This document shows, piece by piece, positions 9,751-20,474 of a stretch of 41,490 nucleotides of DNA. The position numbers were made by a program, and so were the translations under genes. The notes below the pieces were generated by a model. It made no database searches. It was not told the origin of the DNA and saw only the letters and a program-made list of their open reading frames with translations. How positions within the stretch are numbered: the first letter of the stretch is position 1; each line of letters starts with the position of its first letter. Origin of the DNA: SAR116 cluster bacterium AG-426-A06 (GTDB taxonomy: Bacteria; Pseudomonadota; Alphaproteobacteria; Puniceispirillales; Marisalimonadaceae); NCBI GenBank assembly GCA_003210115.1, contig QCNM01000004.1, positions 1 to 41,490 on the forward strand, written 5' to 3'.

Positions 9751-10869
9751 ATGAAAAATAATAAAAAAATAATGTTACTGGCAGGTGATGGAGTAGGTCC
9801 AGAAGTTGTAAATGAAACAACAAGAATAATAAAATGGTTTGAAGATAATCTAAATTTATCATTTGATCTAGATGAGGGTTTAGTTGGAGGAGCATCTTAT
9901 GATAAGTTTGGAGTTCCCTTAACAGACGAAACCTTGGCAGATGCAATGTCTGCAGATGCTATATTATTCGGTTCGGTAGGTGGACCAAAATATGATAAAG
10001 TTTCATTTGATAAAAGACCAGAAAATGGTCTTCTTAAATTAAGAAAAGAGATGGATCTTTTTGCAAATTTAAGGCCTGCAATAGTTTTTCCTGCATTAGC
10101 AAATTCATCAACCTTAAAAAAAGAAATTGTTTCAGGTTTAGATATTTTGATTGTAAGAGAACTTACAGGTGGTATTTATTTTGCTGAACCAAGAGGTATT
10201 GAAAATTTATCTAATGGTGAAAAAAAGGGTTTTGATACTAATCTTTATACGACAAGAGAAATTGAAAGAATTGGAAGAGTTGCGTTTGATTTGGCTAAAT
10301 TTAGAAATAAAAAAGTTACATCTGTTGAAAAATCTAATGTAATGATGTCAGGAGTTTTATGGAAAGAAGTTATGTCCTCTCTTTATGAAAATGAAGGGAA
10401 AGAAATTTCACTTAACCATATGTATGCTGATAATTGTGCAATGCAATTAGTAAGAGATCCTAAACAGTTTGATGTAATCGTAACAGATAATCTATTTGGG
10501 GATATTCTTTCAGATACTTCTGCTATGCTCACTGGATCTTTAGGAATGCTTCCATCTGCTAGCCTTGGATCTAAAGATAAAATAACTGGAAAAAGATATG
10601 CAATGTATGAACCTGTTCACGGATCTGCTCCTGACATTGCAGGTAAAGGAATTGTTAATCCAATAGCTCAAATTTTAAGTTTTTCAATGCTTTTAAGATA
10701 TTCTTTTGAACTAAATAAAGAAGCAGAACTTCTTGAAAAAGCTATTTCATTAACATTGGACGAGGGATACAGAACTAAAGATTTAGCAAGTAAAGATGAA
10801 AAAGTAGTAGGTACTTCAGAAATGACAGATGTCATTATAAATAAAATGACAGATTTAACTGACAAATGA
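9751..10869 (+). CDS. leuB: 3-isopropylmalate dehydrogenase
   Basis: NAD-dependent oxidative decarboxylase giving 2-oxoisocaproate, the third step of leucine synthesis. Residues include LLAGDGVGPEVV, LRKEMDLFANLRPA (substrate-binding arginines), the VTDNLFGDILSD metal-binding aspartates and the YEPVHGSAPDIAGKG cofactor region that gives NAD preference. 372 aa, full length. Nine bases after leuD; its TGA overlaps the asd start as ATGA. leuA (isopropylmalate synthase) is not in the window. Confidence 0.97.
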   Translation: MKNNKKIMLLAGDGVGPEVVNETTRIIKWFEDNLNLSFDLDEGLVGGASYDKFGVPLTDETLADAMSADAILFGSVGGPKYDKVSFDKRPENGLLKLRKEMDLFANLRPAIVFPALANSSTLKKEIVSGLDILIVRELTGGIYFAEPRGIENLSNGEKKGFDTNLYTTREIERIGRVAFDLAKFRNKKVTSVEKSNVMMSGVLWKEVMSSLYENEGKEISLNHMYADNCAMQLVRDPKQFDVIVTDNLFGDILSDTSAMLTGSLGMLPSASLGSKDKITGKRYAMYEPVHGSAPDIAGKGIVNPIAQILSFSMLLRYSFELNKEAELLEKAISLTLDEGYRTKDLASKDEKVVGTSEMTDVIINKMTDLTDK

Positions 10870-11885
10870 GTTATAATATAGCAATCGTAGGTTCAACAGG
10901 CGCTGTTGGAAGAGAAATGTTGGAGACTCTTTCTTATAGAAAGTTCCCTTGTAAAAATGTCTATGCATTGGCTTCAAAATCTTCATTAGGTAAAGAGGTT
11001 TCTTTTGGTGAGGACAAAGTACTCAAAGTAGAAGCACTAGAAGATTTTGATTTTAGTAAAGCTGACATTGCTTTATTTTCAGCTGGTTCAGATGTGTCAA
11101 AAAAATTTGCACCTATTGCTGGTAAAAATAAATGTATTGTTATAGATAACTCTTCATTTTTTAGAATGGATAAAGATGTTCCTTTAATTGTTCCTGAAGT
11201 TAATCCTAATCATATTACAGATTTTAAGAAGAAAAATATTATAGCTAATCCAAATTGTTCTACCATTCAAATGGTAACAGCTTTAAGTCCTTTACATAAA
11301 GAGTTTATAATTAAAAAGGTTTTTGTTTCGACATACCAAGCTGTTTCTGGCGCAGGAAAAGCGGCTATGGATGAATTATTTAATCAAACTAAAGGTGTAT
11401 ATGTTAATGATTCATCTATGCCTGAAGAGTTCACAAAAAAAATATCATTTAATGTTATTCCGCATATAGATGTATTTATGGATGACGGCTCAACTAAAGA
11501 AGAATGGAAGATGTCTGTTGAGACAAACAAAATTTTAGATAAAAATATTCAAGTGACAGCCCACTGTGTAAGAGTTCCAGTTTTTATAGGACATAGTGAA
11601 GCAATATTTATTGAATGCGAAAAAGAAATTAATGAAGAAAAAGCAAGAAGTATATTAAGAAAAGCTGATGGTGTTACGGTAGTTGATCATAGGGCAGATG
11701 AAGGTTATGTGACCCCAGCTGAAGTAGCTGGAGAAGATGATGTTTACATTAGCAGGATCAGGCAAAATAATTTTGATAAAAATAATTTGGTTTTTTGGTG
11801 TGTTTCAGACAATTTAAGAAAAGGAGCTGCATTAAATGCAGTTCAAATTGCTGAATTGTTAATTTCAAAAAAATTAGTCTCTTAA
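10866..11885 (+). CDS. asd: Aspartate-semialdehyde dehydrogenase
   Basis: NADPH-dependent enzyme making aspartate semialdehyde from aspartyl phosphate, the branch point to lysine/DAP, threonine and methionine. N-terminal GSTGAVGREML nucleotide loop, catalytic Cys131 in NPNCSTIQMV, the STYQAVSGAGKAAMDEL block and RVPVFIGHSEA substrate region. 339 aa. Overlaps leuB by four bases. A leuB-asd neighbourhood is common in Alphaproteobacteria. Together with dapF it supplies the DAP pathway, although the other dap genes lie elsewhere. Confidence 0.97.
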   Translation: MSYNIAIVGSTGAVGREMLETLSYRKFPCKNVYALASKSSLGKEVSFGEDKVLKVEALEDFDFSKADIALFSAGSDVSKKFAPIAGKNKCIVIDNSSFFRMDKDVPLIVPEVNPNHITDFKKKNIIANPNCSTIQMVTALSPLHKEFIIKKVFVSTYQAVSGAGKAAMDELFNQTKGVYVNDSSMPEEFTKKISFNVIPHIDVFMDDGSTKEEWKMSVETNKILDKNIQVTAHCVRVPVFIGHSEAIFIECEKEINEEKARSILRKADGVTVVDHRADEGYVTPAEVAGEDDVYISRIRQNNFDKNNLVFWCVSDNLRKGAALNAVQIAELLISKKLVS

Positions 11886-11900
11886 AAGTAGAAATTACTT

Positions 11901-12821
11901 ATGGATTATTTGTGGATTTTTGTGGCAATTTTTGCAGCAGCATTGCAAACTTTTAGGTCTGCTTTTCAAAAAAGAATGATACCTGATATTGGTAAATTTG
12001 GAGCTACGTATATTAGATTTATTTATGCTCTTCCATTTACATTTTTAATTTTTATAGTTTGGTTTTTTATTCTGAAAAATGAAATTCCAAAATTAAATAA
12101 TTTAGCGATTTTTTATTGCTTTATTGGTGCTCTCTGTCAGGTACTATTTACACTGCTATTGATGATAATTTTTTCTTACAGAAACTTTGCTGCAGGCATT
12201 GCCTTTTCAAAAACAGAAGTATTATTTGCAGCGTTAATTGAAATTTTTATTTTGAATATTGTATTCCTACCAATAATTAATTTTGGAATTATTTTAGGTG
12301 TATTCGCTGTAATTTTCCTCTCTGTTGCAAAAGAAACTACAAATATAAATGATGTTTTTATTAAAATTAGTAAATCATTTTTTACTTTTTCAACATTATT
12401 TGGAGTTTTGACAGGTTTAATTTTAGCTGGTTCTACAGTTGGTTATAGAATGGCAATAATTAATGTTGAGGGTCACATACTAGATGCCACAATTTATTTA
12501 TCTATTCTTGCTGTATTTATTCAAACGATAATGATGGGTATTTGGTTGTATTATTATAAACGAAATGAATTAAAATTAGTTTTTCAATTTTGGAAAAAAT
12601 CTTTACCAGCAGGAATTTGTGGAAGTGGTGCTACAGCTGGATGGTTTTTGGCTTTTGCTTTAGCCACTGCAGCAGAGGTGAGAGCGGTAGGTCAGATTGA
12701 GTTAATATTTTCAATAATTATATCAATTATTTTTTTTAAAGAAAAAGTTCAAAGAACTGAAATATTTGGAATTTGCATGTTAATTATTTCAATCTTATTA
12801 ATAATTTATGCGAGGATGTGA
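11901..12821 (+). CDS. EamA/DMT-family membrane transporter
   Basis: Highly hydrophobic 306-residue protein with about ten predicted membrane segments in two similar halves, as in the drug/metabolite transporter superfamily (EamA). The N-terminal LQTFRSAFQKRMI and a second-half pattern with GATAGWFLAFALATAAEVRAVGQIELIFSIIISIIFFKE resemble the conserved EamA helix 9-10 region. Substrate unknown; relatives export amino acids, metabolites or drugs. It lies 15 bases after asd and before the sdh promoter region, so it is probably the last gene of the leu-asd unit, which could hint at amino-acid export, but that is only context. Confidence 0.8.
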   Translation: MDYLWIFVAIFAAALQTFRSAFQKRMIPDIGKFGATYIRFIYALPFTFLIFIVWFFILKNEIPKLNNLAIFYCFIGALCQVLFTLLLMIIFSYRNFAAGIAFSKTEVLFAALIEIFILNIVFLPIINFGIILGVFAVIFLSVAKETTNINDVFIKISKSFFTFSTLFGVLTGLILAGSTVGYRMAIINVEGHILDATIYLSILAVFIQTIMMGIWLYYYKRNELKLVFQFWKKSLPAGICGSGATAGWFLAFALATAAEVRAVGQIELIFSIIISIIFFKEKVQRTEIFGICMLIISILLIIYARM

Positions 12822-12839
12822 AATAATAACATTTACTAA

Positions 12840-12867
12840 TTGATACATTATTTTTAATGTATATATA
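12840..12867 (+). promoter_or_regulatory. Candidate sdh operon promoter with internal palindrome
   Basis: TTGATA (12840-12845) and TATATA (12862-12867) are separated by 16 bases in the gap before sdhC. Between them lies a perfect inverted repeat, ACATTA-TTTT-TAATGT (12845-12860). It could be an operator for a repressor, or simply an A+T-rich coincidence. Confidence 0.35.
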
Positions 12868-12886
12868 TACAAGTAAGGATTTTTTA

Positions 12887-13261
12887 ATGGCTAGAGAAAG
12901 ACCAATATCACCGCATCTACAAGTTTATAAACCTCAAATAACATCTGTGTTATCAATATTTCATAGAATTACAGGTGTTGCTCTGACATTTGGGCTTATT
13001 TTACTAATAGCATGGATTTTCACTCTTTCATTGGGAGAAGAATATTTTGAATATTTTGTTATGTTTATAAAATCTTGGTTTGGACTTTTAATTTTATTTG
13101 GTTTTACATTTGCTTTGAACTATCATCTTTGTAATGGAATAAGGCATCTCTTTTGGGATGCAGGTTATGGCTATGAGATAGAGACAGTTCATAAAAGTGG
13201 ATTAGCTGTTCTAGTTGTTTCTTGTATACTAACGATATTAATTTGGTATTTGGCATTATAA
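12887..13261 (+). CDS. sdhC: Succinate dehydrogenase cytochrome b556 subunit
   Basis: Membrane anchor of complex II, binding heme b and quinone with SdhD. N-terminal RPISPHLQVYKPQITSVLSIFHRITG is the SdhC signature (SxxHRxTG). The third helix region carries NYHLCNGIRHLFWDAG, with the heme-ligand His. Three membrane helices are visible. An upstream in-frame ATG at 12857 exists, but family alignment (MARERPISPH) and a TAAGGA ribosome site support the ATG at 12887, giving 124 aa. First gene of sdhCDAB. Confidence 0.95.
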   Translation: MARERPISPHLQVYKPQITSVLSIFHRITGVALTFGLILLIAWIFTLSLGEEYFEYFVMFIKSWFGLLILFGFTFALNYHLCNGIRHLFWDAGYGYEIETVHKSGLAVLVVSCILTILIWYLAL

Positions 13262-13264
13262 ATC

Positions 13265-13627
13265 ATGTCTCTAAATAGTAAAAACTCAGATAGCAACTTT
13301 CATAACGGGATACCCCATTGGAAATTTCAAAGGATTTCGGCAATGATTAATATGCCATTAATAATTTGGTTTGTTTTTTCATTAATTACACTTTCTGATT
13401 ATAGTTATATTTCTCTTACAGAATGGGTAAAAAACCCAATTAATAGCATTTTAATTATATCTATGTTTGCATCTATTTTGTATCACTCATCTTTAGGTAT
13501 TCAAGTTGTGATAGAAGATTATATTTCAGAGGTTAAATCTCGTGCATTTTTACTTAATTTATCAAAATTAATTATTTTTTTCTTATTTATAGTTTCTTTT
13601 GGATCGGTAATTAATATATATATATAA
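13265..13627 (+). CDS. sdhD: Succinate dehydrogenase membrane anchor subunit
   Basis: Second membrane anchor of complex II, 120 aa with three helices. The diagnostic block is YHSSLGIQVVIEDYI, which contains the heme-ligand His and the Asp-Tyr that line the quinone site (HxxxGxxxVIEDY in the family). The N-terminal part (IPHWKFQRISAMINMPLIIWF) matches the alphaproteobacterial SdhD W-x-x-QR pattern. Three bases after sdhC. Sequence is divergent elsewhere, as usual for SdhD. Confidence 0.92.
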   Translation: MSLNSKNSDSNFHNGIPHWKFQRISAMINMPLIIWFVFSLITLSDYSYISLTEWVKNPINSILIISMFASILYHSSLGIQVVIEDYISEVKSRAFLLNLSKLIIFFLFIVSFGSVINIYI

Positions 13628-13651
13628 AATGATAGGACAAAGGATTATTTA

Positions 13652-15442
13652 ATGACTAATTATGATATTATAGATCACGAACACGATGTTTTAGTTGTTG
13701 GAGCAGGTGGCGCAGGTTTAAGGGCTACTGTAGGAATGGTTCAAAAAGGTTTTAAGACTGCTTGTATTACTAAAGTATTTCCAACTAGAAGTCATACTGT
13801 TGCGGCACAAGGTGGAATTGGTGCAGCTTTAAATAATATGGGAGAAGAAGATAATTGGAAGTATCATATGTATGACACCGTTAAAGGATCAGACTGGTTA
13901 GGTGATCAAGATTCCATTGAGTACATGTGTAAAAATGCTATACCCTCTGTTATTGAACTTGAAAATTTTGGTGTTCCGTTTTCTAGAACAGATGAAGGTA
14001 AAATTTATCAAAGACCTTTTGGTGGTCACACTTTAGATTATGGAAAAAGCATGGCAAGAAGAGCCTGTGCTGCTGCAGACAGAACTGGACATGCTATTCT
14101 TCACACACTTTATCAACAATGTTTAAAACACAATGCTGAGTTTTTTATTGAATATTATGCCTTGGACTTAATTATGGATAAAAATGGTGCGTGTAAAGGA
14201 GTGATGGCTATTAGTTTAGAAGATGGCAAGCTTCATAGATTTAGAGCACATAAAACTGTTTTAGCTACAGGAGGTTATGGAAGAGTATATTTTTCTTGTA
14301 CTTCTGCTCATACTTGTACGGGAGATGGAAATGCTATGGTATTAAGAGCTGGATTACCATTACAAGATATGGAGTTTGTTCAATTTCATCCTACTGGAGT
14401 TTATGGAGCTGGTGTTTTAATTACAGAAGGCGCAAGAGGAGAAGGTGGATACCTAACAAATTCTGAAGGTGAGAGGTTTATGGAGAGGTATGCTCCTACA
14501 GCTAAAGACTTGGCTAGTAGAGATGTTGTGTCTCGTGCCATGACAATAGAAATTAATGAAGGTAGGGGCATAGGTCCAAAAAAAGACCATATTAACTTAC
14601 ACCTCCATCATATTGACCCTGAGACATTGCATACAAGATTACCTGGCATTAGTGAAACAGCAAAGATTTTCTGTGGTGTGGATGTAACTAAGGAACCTAT
14701 CCCAGTTTTACCAACAGTACATTATAATATGGGTGGAATACCAACAAATTTTCATGGAGAGGTTCTTTCGCCTACGGATGATGACCAGCATAAAGTTGTT
14801 CCTGGATTAATGGCTATTGGTGAAGCTGCATGTGTTTCAGTTCACGGAGCAAATAGATTAGGAACAAATTCACTTTTAGATATAGTTGTTTTTGGGAGAG
14901 CTGCTGCCATGAGAACAGAAGATACTTTGAAAAAAAATCAAAAACACTCATCAATAGATAAAGAAGTTACTGATAAAATAATTGATCGTCTTGATAAGGT
15001 TCGTTATTCAAAAGGAGATGCTTCAGTAGGTGAAGTCAGATCAGCAATGCAAAATGCTATGCAAAAACATGCTGCTGTATTTAGGTCAAATGACTCCCTT
15101 CAAGAAGGGGTTCAAAAAATAGATAAGATTAGCATCGATATGAAAAATGTAAGCATTAAAGATAAATCACTAATATTCAATACTGATTTGATCGAATCAC
15201 TTGAGTTAGAAAACTTAATGCAACAAGCAATTGTTACCATGAGATCAGCTGACCAAAGAAAAGAATCACGTGGTGCACATGCTCATGAGGATTTCCCTAA
15301 TAGAGATGATAAAGATTGGATGAAACACACAGTTATGTGGTTAGACAAATCAAACAAATCTAAATTATCTTACAGAGATGTTAACCTGAATACATTATCT
15401 AATGAAGTTAAAACAATTCCCCCAGTCGCAAGGGTTTATTAA
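13652..15442 (+). CDS. sdhA: Succinate dehydrogenase flavoprotein subunit
   Basis: Catalytic subunit oxidising succinate to fumarate with covalently bound FAD. The Rossmann GAGGAG motif is at 17-22; His48 in [10 protein letters not shown] is the predicted FAD-linked histidine. [25 protein letters not shown] and [22 protein letters not shown] form the active-site region; the C-terminal half has [19 protein letters not shown]. 596 aa, full length. Ribosome site around CAAAGGAT. Cotranscribed with the anchors and sdhB. Confidence 0.98.
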   Translation: MTNYDIIDHEHDVLVVGAGGAGLRATVGMVQKGFKTACITKVFPTRSHTVAAQGGIGAALNNMGEEDNWKYHMYDTVKGSDWLGDQDSIEYMCKNAIPSVIELENFGVPFSRTDEGKIYQRPFGGHTLDYGKSMARRACAAADRTGHAILHTLYQQCLKHNAEFFIEYYALDLIMDKNGACKGVMAISLEDGKLHRFRAHKTVLATGGYGRVYFSCTSAHTCTGDGNAMVLRAGLPLQDMEFVQFHPTGVYGAGVLITEGARGEGGYLTNSEGERFMERYAPTAKDLASRDVVSRAMTIEINEGRGIGPKKDHINLHLHHIDPETLHTRLPGISETAKIFCGVDVTKEPIPVLPTVHYNMGGIPTNFHGEVLSPTDDDQHKVVPGLMAIGEAACVSVHGANRLGTNSLLDIVVFGRAAAMRTEDTLKKNQKHSSIDKEVTDKIIDRLDKVRYSKGDASVGEVRSAMQNAMQKHAAVFRSNDSLQEGVQKIDKISIDMKNVSIKDKSLIFNTDLIESLELENLMQQAIVTMRSADQRKESRGAHAHEDFPNRDDKDWMKHTVMWLDKSNKSKLSYRDVNLNTLSNEVKTIPPVARVY

Positions 15443-15456
15443 TTAAGGAGTAATTA

Positions 15457-16233
15457 ATGGCTGAGTTTATTTTACCAAAAAACTCAAAAGTACAAGAAGG
15501 TAAAGATTTTCCATATAAGGGTAAGTCTGAAAATAAAAAGGTGTTTAACATTTATAGATGGTCACCTGATGATGATGATAATCCAAGAATAGATACATAT
15601 ACAATAGATATGGATGACTGCGGTCCAATGGTTTTGGATGCCTTAATTAAAATAAAAGATGAAGTAGATTCATCTCTTACATTTAGGAGATCATGTAGAG
15701 AAGGAATATGTGGATCATGTTCAATGAATGTGGATGGAACAAACACTCTAGCTTGTTTGAAATCAATTGAAGATGTAAAAGGATCAGTAAATATATATCC
15801 CTTACCACACATGCCTGTTATAAAAGATTTAGTTCCAGATCTTACGGATGCATACAAGCAATTAACATCAATTAAGCCTTGGTTACAGACTGTAAACAAA
15901 CCAAAAGAAGGAAGTGAAAGACATCAATCACCTGAAGAAAGAGAAAAGCTAGATGGACTTTGGGAATGCGTACTTTGTTTTTCTTGTTCTACATCATGCC
16001 CGTCTTATTGGTGGAATGGTGACAAATATTTAGGACCTGCTGCATTACTGCAAGCTTATAGATGGATTGCAGATAGTAGAGATGAAGCTAAAGAAGAGAG
16101 ACTTAAAGATTTACAGGATTCTTTTAAGCTTTATAGGTGCCATACAATTATGAATTGCACTAAAACGTGTCCTAAAGGTTTAAATCCTGCAAAAGCTATT
16201 GGTGAAATTAAAAAACTTCAACTAGAAACTTAA
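15457..16233 (+). CDS. sdhB: Succinate dehydrogenase iron-sulfur subunit
   Basis: Electron-transfer subunit with three clusters. [2Fe-2S] cysteines are Cys80, Cys85, Cys88 and Cys100 ([10 protein letters not shown]...LAC). The ferredoxin-like domain has Cys171, Cys174, Cys177 and Cys181 followed by Cys228, Cys234 and Cys238, enough for [4Fe-4S] plus [3Fe-4S]. The Trp-rich [16 protein letters not shown] segment near the quinone site is intact. 258 aa. Good AAGGAGT ribosome site before the ATG. Confidence 0.98.
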   Translation: MAEFILPKNSKVQEGKDFPYKGKSENKKVFNIYRWSPDDDDNPRIDTYTIDMDDCGPMVLDALIKIKDEVDSSLTFRRSCREGICGSCSMNVDGTNTLACLKSIEDVKGSVNIYPLPHMPVIKDLVPDLTDAYKQLTSIKPWLQTVNKPKEGSERHQSPEEREKLDGLWECVLCFSCSTSCPSYWWNGDKYLGPAALLQAYRWIADSRDEAKEERLKDLQDSFKLYRCHTIMNCTKTCPKGLNPAKAIGEIKKLQLET

Positions 16234-16252
16234 CTCTTTTTAAGGTCTATTT

Positions 16253-17320
16253 GTGAATGGTCAAAGAGATACAATCTTTGAAATAGCTAAGAATATGAAA
16301 ATAGACCTTGATGAAGGTCAAAAATTTATTAGTGAAAATTTAGATAAACTTGCAATTGATTTACAACAAAAGTCCAAAAAATTTTCTTTCCCATTCTTTA
16401 ACAAATCAAGGGATTTTAAAGGTCTTTATATTTATGGAGGAGTTGGAAGAGGAAAATCAATGATAATGGATATTTTTTTTGAAAATATTAGATTACAAAA
16501 TAAAAGAAGAATGCATTTCCATGATTTTATGAAAGAAGTTCATGCTAAAATATATTCTATAGGTCAAAAAAATAAAAATATTGATCCAGTCCAGGTTTTT
16601 GCAAAAAAATTTGTAGAAAAAACAAAATTGTTATGTTTTGACGAAATGGAAATCCGGGACATTGCTGATGCAATGATTATCTATAGATTATTTAAAAGCT
16701 TATTCTCATTGGGGTTAACTCTAGTAACAACTTCTAATCAACCTCCAGAAAATTTATATAAAAATGGACTTCACAGAGACAGATTTTTACCATTTATAGA
16801 TTTAATTAATTTTAATATGAAAGTATCCCAAATCAAGGAAGGAAAAGATTGGAGAAAATCTTTACTTATAGGTAAAAAAACTTGGTTAAATCCAATAAAT
16901 TTGTCAAATATAAATATTGCTAATAAAATTTTTAGCCAATTAACTCAAGGTTTTAATGTTAAGGAAGAAGAAATAATAGTATCAGGTAGAAAAATTAGAA
17001 TTCCTAATTCTGCAGGTGGCATCGCAGCGTTTGATTTTAAAGATTTATGTGAAAAACCCTTAGCTGCATCTGATTATGTAGAGTTAGCTGATAAATTTAA
17101 GGGATTTTTAATTAATAATATTCCTAGTTTAGGCAAAAATCAAAATAACGAATCAAGAAGGTTTATTTGGCTTATAGATGCACTCTATGACCGAAAATGC
17201 TTTCTAATCGCTACATCAGAAGTTGATATAAAAAAATTATATACTGGTACGGAATGGAAGTTTGAGTTTAGTCGAACGATTTCAAGATTACTTGAAATGT
17301 CTCAGGTTGTAGAAAATTAA
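16253..17320 (+). CDS. zapE: Cell division ATPase ZapE (AFG1 family)
   Basis: AFG1/LACE1-like P-loop ATPase; in E. coli ZapE associates with the Z-ring under low oxygen or stress, and mitochondrial homologues affect respiratory-chain protein turnover. Walker A GGVGRGKS is at about 62-69, Walker B-like LLCFDEMEIRDIADAMI, sensor TTSNQPP and the HRDRFLPFIDL block follow. 355 aa matches the family. Start is GTG (16253) with AAGGT upstream. The sdhB-zapE-mdh order recurs in Alphaproteobacteria, which supports the call. Confidence 0.93.
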   Translation: MNGQRDTIFEIAKNMKIDLDEGQKFISENLDKLAIDLQQKSKKFSFPFFNKSRDFKGLYIYGGVGRGKSMIMDIFFENIRLQNKRRMHFHDFMKEVHAKIYSIGQKNKNIDPVQVFAKKFVEKTKLLCFDEMEIRDIADAMIIYRLFKSLFSLGLTLVTTSNQPPENLYKNGLHRDRFLPFIDLINFNMKVSQIKEGKDWRKSLLIGKKTWLNPINLSNINIANKIFSQLTQGFNVKEEEIIVSGRKIRIPNSAGGIAAFDFKDLCEKPLAASDYVELADKFKGFLINNIPSLGKNQNNESRRFIWLIDALYDRKCFLIATSEVDIKKLYTGTEWKFEFSRTISRLLEMSQVVEN

Positions 17321-17330
17321 CTCAGATAGC

Positions 17331-17358
17331 TTGATTATAATTAAAAACGAAGTATTGT
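17331..17358 (+). promoter_or_regulatory. A+T-rich candidate promoter region before mdh
   Basis: The 65-base zapE-mdh gap contains TTGATT (17331-17336) and TATTGT (17353-17358), 16 bases apart. There is also a perfect TATAAT at 17336-17341 that has no good -35 at the right distance. It shows that a start site in the gap is possible, not which one is used. Confidence 0.25.
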
Positions 17359-17367
17359 ATCTGATAA

Positions 17368-18339
<972 letters not shown>

Positions 18340-18351
18340 GTAATATAAATT

Positions 18352-19515
18352 ATGAATATTCACGAGCATCAAGCTAAAGGATTATTGAGAAAATTTGGTG
18401 TTTTAGTTCCAGATGGATACCCAGCTTTCACAGTTGAAGAGGCAGTTAACAATGCAAAAAAACTACCTGGTCCCGTATATGTTGTTAAAGCACAAATTCA
18501 CGCAGGAGGTAGAGGTAAAGCTGGAGGTGTTAAAGTTGTAAAAAATATTGAAGAAGTTGAAAAAGCCTCTGAAGAAATTTTAGGAAAAGTTTTAGTTACA
18601 CCTCAAACTGGACCTAAAGGAAAAAGAGTTCAAAGATTATACATTGAAGATGGATGTCAAATTGATAAAGAATTTTATTTTTCAATTTTAGTTGATAGAA
18701 ACGCTGGGTGTATTTCTATAATTTCATCTACTGAAGGTGGCGTTAATATTGAAGAAGTAGCAGAAAAAACTCCTGAGAAAATTATTAAAGTTAGGCTTGA
18801 TCCTAAAGGGGGATTTATGCCATTTCATGCAAGAATTATTGCTAACGGACTTAAACTCTCAGGTGATGCTTTTAAACAAAGTTATAGTTTTTTTTCTAAA
18901 ATTTATAAAACTTTTGTTGATTTAGATGCTAGCTTGGTAGAAATAAATCCACTTGTGCTTTCAAAAGAAAATAAATTAATTGCACTTGATGCAAAAATGT
19001 CTTTTGATAATAATAGTTTATTTAGACAGTCAGAAGTTTCGGAACTTAAAGATGAAACAGAAGAAGAGCCTTCTGAAACATTAGCTAAAAAATATGATTT
19101 AGCATACATAAAGTTAGATGGTGAAATTGGCTGTTTAGTAAATGGTGCTGGATTAGCTATGGCAACCATGGATATCATAAATCTTAAGGGTTCATCACCA
19201 GCTAATTTTTTAGATGTAGGTGGAAGTGCTACTAAAGAAAAAGTTAAAGAAGCATTCAAGATAATTTTGTCTGATGATGCTGTTAAAGGTATATTAGTAA
19301 ATATATTTGGTGGTATAATGAGATGTGACATTATTGCAGAAGGTGTTGTAGCAGCTGCTAGTGATTTGGCACTTGACAAACCTCTTGTTGTTAGACTTTC
19401 AGGAACAAACGTAGAGAAGGGAAAAGAGATTTTATCTAAATCTGATCTACAAATCATTTCAGCTGATGATCTTGATGATGCGGCTGAAAAAATAGTTAAA
19501 GCTGTAAAAGGATAA
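18352..19515 (+). CDS. sucC: Succinyl-CoA synthetase beta subunit
   Basis: ATP-grasp subunit of ADP/GDP-forming succinyl-CoA ligase, the substrate-level phosphorylation step of the TCA cycle. Starts [17 protein letters not shown] as in the family; nucleotide-binding [17 protein letters not shown]; metal-site VEINPLVL; C-terminal CoA-ligase domain with [19 protein letters not shown] and [10 protein letters not shown]. 387 aa. Three bases before sucD. Confidence 0.98.
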   Translation: MNIHEHQAKGLLRKFGVLVPDGYPAFTVEEAVNNAKKLPGPVYVVKAQIHAGGRGKAGGVKVVKNIEEVEKASEEILGKVLVTPQTGPKGKRVQRLYIEDGCQIDKEFYFSILVDRNAGCISIISSTEGGVNIEEVAEKTPEKIIKVRLDPKGGFMPFHARIIANGLKLSGDAFKQSYSFFSKIYKTFVDLDASLVEINPLVLSKENKLIALDAKMSFDNNSLFRQSEVSELKDETEEEPSETLAKKYDLAYIKLDGEIGCLVNGAGLAMATMDIINLKGSSPANFLDVGGSATKEKVKEAFKIILSDDAVKGILVNIFGGIMRCDIIAEGVVAAASDLALDKPLVVRLSGTNVEKGKEILSKSDLQIISADDLDDAAEKIVKAVKG

Positions 19516-19518
19516 TAG

Positions 19519-20397
19519 ATGTCGATTTTAGTCAACAAAAACACAAATGTTATTTGTCAAGGTTTTACCGGTGGCCAAGGTACATTTCACTCTGAACAAG
19601 CTATTGCTTACGGAACAAAAATGGTTGGTGGCGTAACTCCAGGTAAAGGTGGTACGAAGCATTTAGATTTACCAGTATTTAATACAGTTAAAGAAGCTAA
19701 TGATAATTTAGCAATAGATGCTTCAGTTATTTATGTTCCTCCACCATTTGCAGCTGATTCTATAATTGAAGCAATTGATGCAAAAATACCATTAATTATT
19801 TGTATTACAGAGGGTATACCAGTTCAGGATATGATAAGAGTAAAGAATTTTCTAAAGGATTCTAGTTCAAGACTTATAGGCCCAAATTGTCCTGGAATAA
19901 TTACACCTGGAGAATGTAAAATTGGTATTATGCCTGGGTCAATTCATAAACCAGGAAAAATAGGAATTGTATCTAGATCAGGGACACTGACCTATGAAGC
20001 CGTTGATCAAACAACTGCTGTGAGTTTAGGACAGTCGACTTGTGTTGGCATAGGTGGTGATCCATTAAATGGAACAAACTTTATCGACTGTTTAGATCTA
20101 TTTTTGTCAGATGAACAAACTGAAGCAATTTTAATGATAGGAGAAATTGGAGGTTCTGCAGAAGAAGAAGCTGCTGAATTTCTAAAAAATCATAAAATAA
20201 AAAAACCTGTTGCAGGTTTCATTGCTGGAAGAACGGCACCTCCTGGTCGTACGATGGGACATGCAGGTGCTATAGTAAGTGGTGGTAGTGGAGATGCAGA
20301 TTCTAAAATTTCTAAATTTAAAGAATGTAATATTGAAGTAGCTAACTCACCATCAGATCTTGGTAAAGCTGTTTTAAGAGCTATTGATAAAACATAG
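19519..20397 (+). CDS. sucD: Succinyl-CoA synthetase alpha subunit
   Basis: CoA-binding subunit that is phosphorylated on histidine during catalysis. [19 protein letters not shown] forms the CoA-binding Rossmann segment; GPNCPGII is conserved; the phospho-His lies in [14 protein letters not shown]. 292 aa. Followed by a 77-base gap that holds the sucA promoter candidate. Confidence 0.98.
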   Translation: MSILVNKNTNVICQGFTGGQGTFHSEQAIAYGTKMVGGVTPGKGGTKHLDLPVFNTVKEANDNLAIDASVIYVPPPFAADSIIEAIDAKIPLIICITEGIPVQDMIRVKNFLKDSSSRLIGPNCPGIITPGECKIGIMPGSIHKPGKIGIVSRSGTLTYEAVDQTTAVSLGQSTCVGIGGDPLNGTNFIDCLDLFLSDEQTEAILMIGEIGGSAEEEAAEFLKNHKIKKPVAGFIAGRTAPPGRTMGHAGAIVSGGSGDADSKISKFKECNIEVANSPSDLGKAVLRAIDKT

Positions 20398-20406
20398 TAA
20401 ATTAAC

Positions 20407-20437
20407 TTGATTATGAGTTAAATTTGATGTGTATAAT
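20407..20437 (+). promoter_or_regulatory. Candidate sucA promoter
   Basis: A perfect -10 hexamer TATAAT (20432-20437) lies 38 bases before the sucA start. The best -35 is TTGATT (20407-20412), with a rather long 19-base spacer. This would separate sucAB-lpd control from mdh-sucCD. It overlaps the inverted repeat listed separately. Confidence 0.45.
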
Positions 20438-20457
20438 AAAGTTTATGATATAACTCA
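20414..20457. repeat. Inverted repeat TGAGTTA...TAACTCA around the sucA -10
   Basis: TGAGTTA (20414-20420) and its exact reverse complement TAACTCA (20451-20457) flank the candidate -10 of sucA. Both half-sites are followed by a similar A+T-rich tail (AAAT and TATA reading outward to inward), suggesting two inverted binding sites for a regulator. They are too far apart (30 bases) for a simple hairpin terminator. Confidence 0.45.
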
Positions 20458-20474
20458 ATATATAGGTTAATTCT

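Noticed and set aside
17323..17363. CAGATA...TATCTG inverted repeat before mdh
   Set aside because: Six-base arms 29 bases apart are expected by chance in A+T-rich DNA, and nothing else supports it.
18903..19544. Open frame of 213 codons antisense to sucC
   Set aside because: Low-complexity, Ser-rich translation typical of antisense shadows; sucC is complete.
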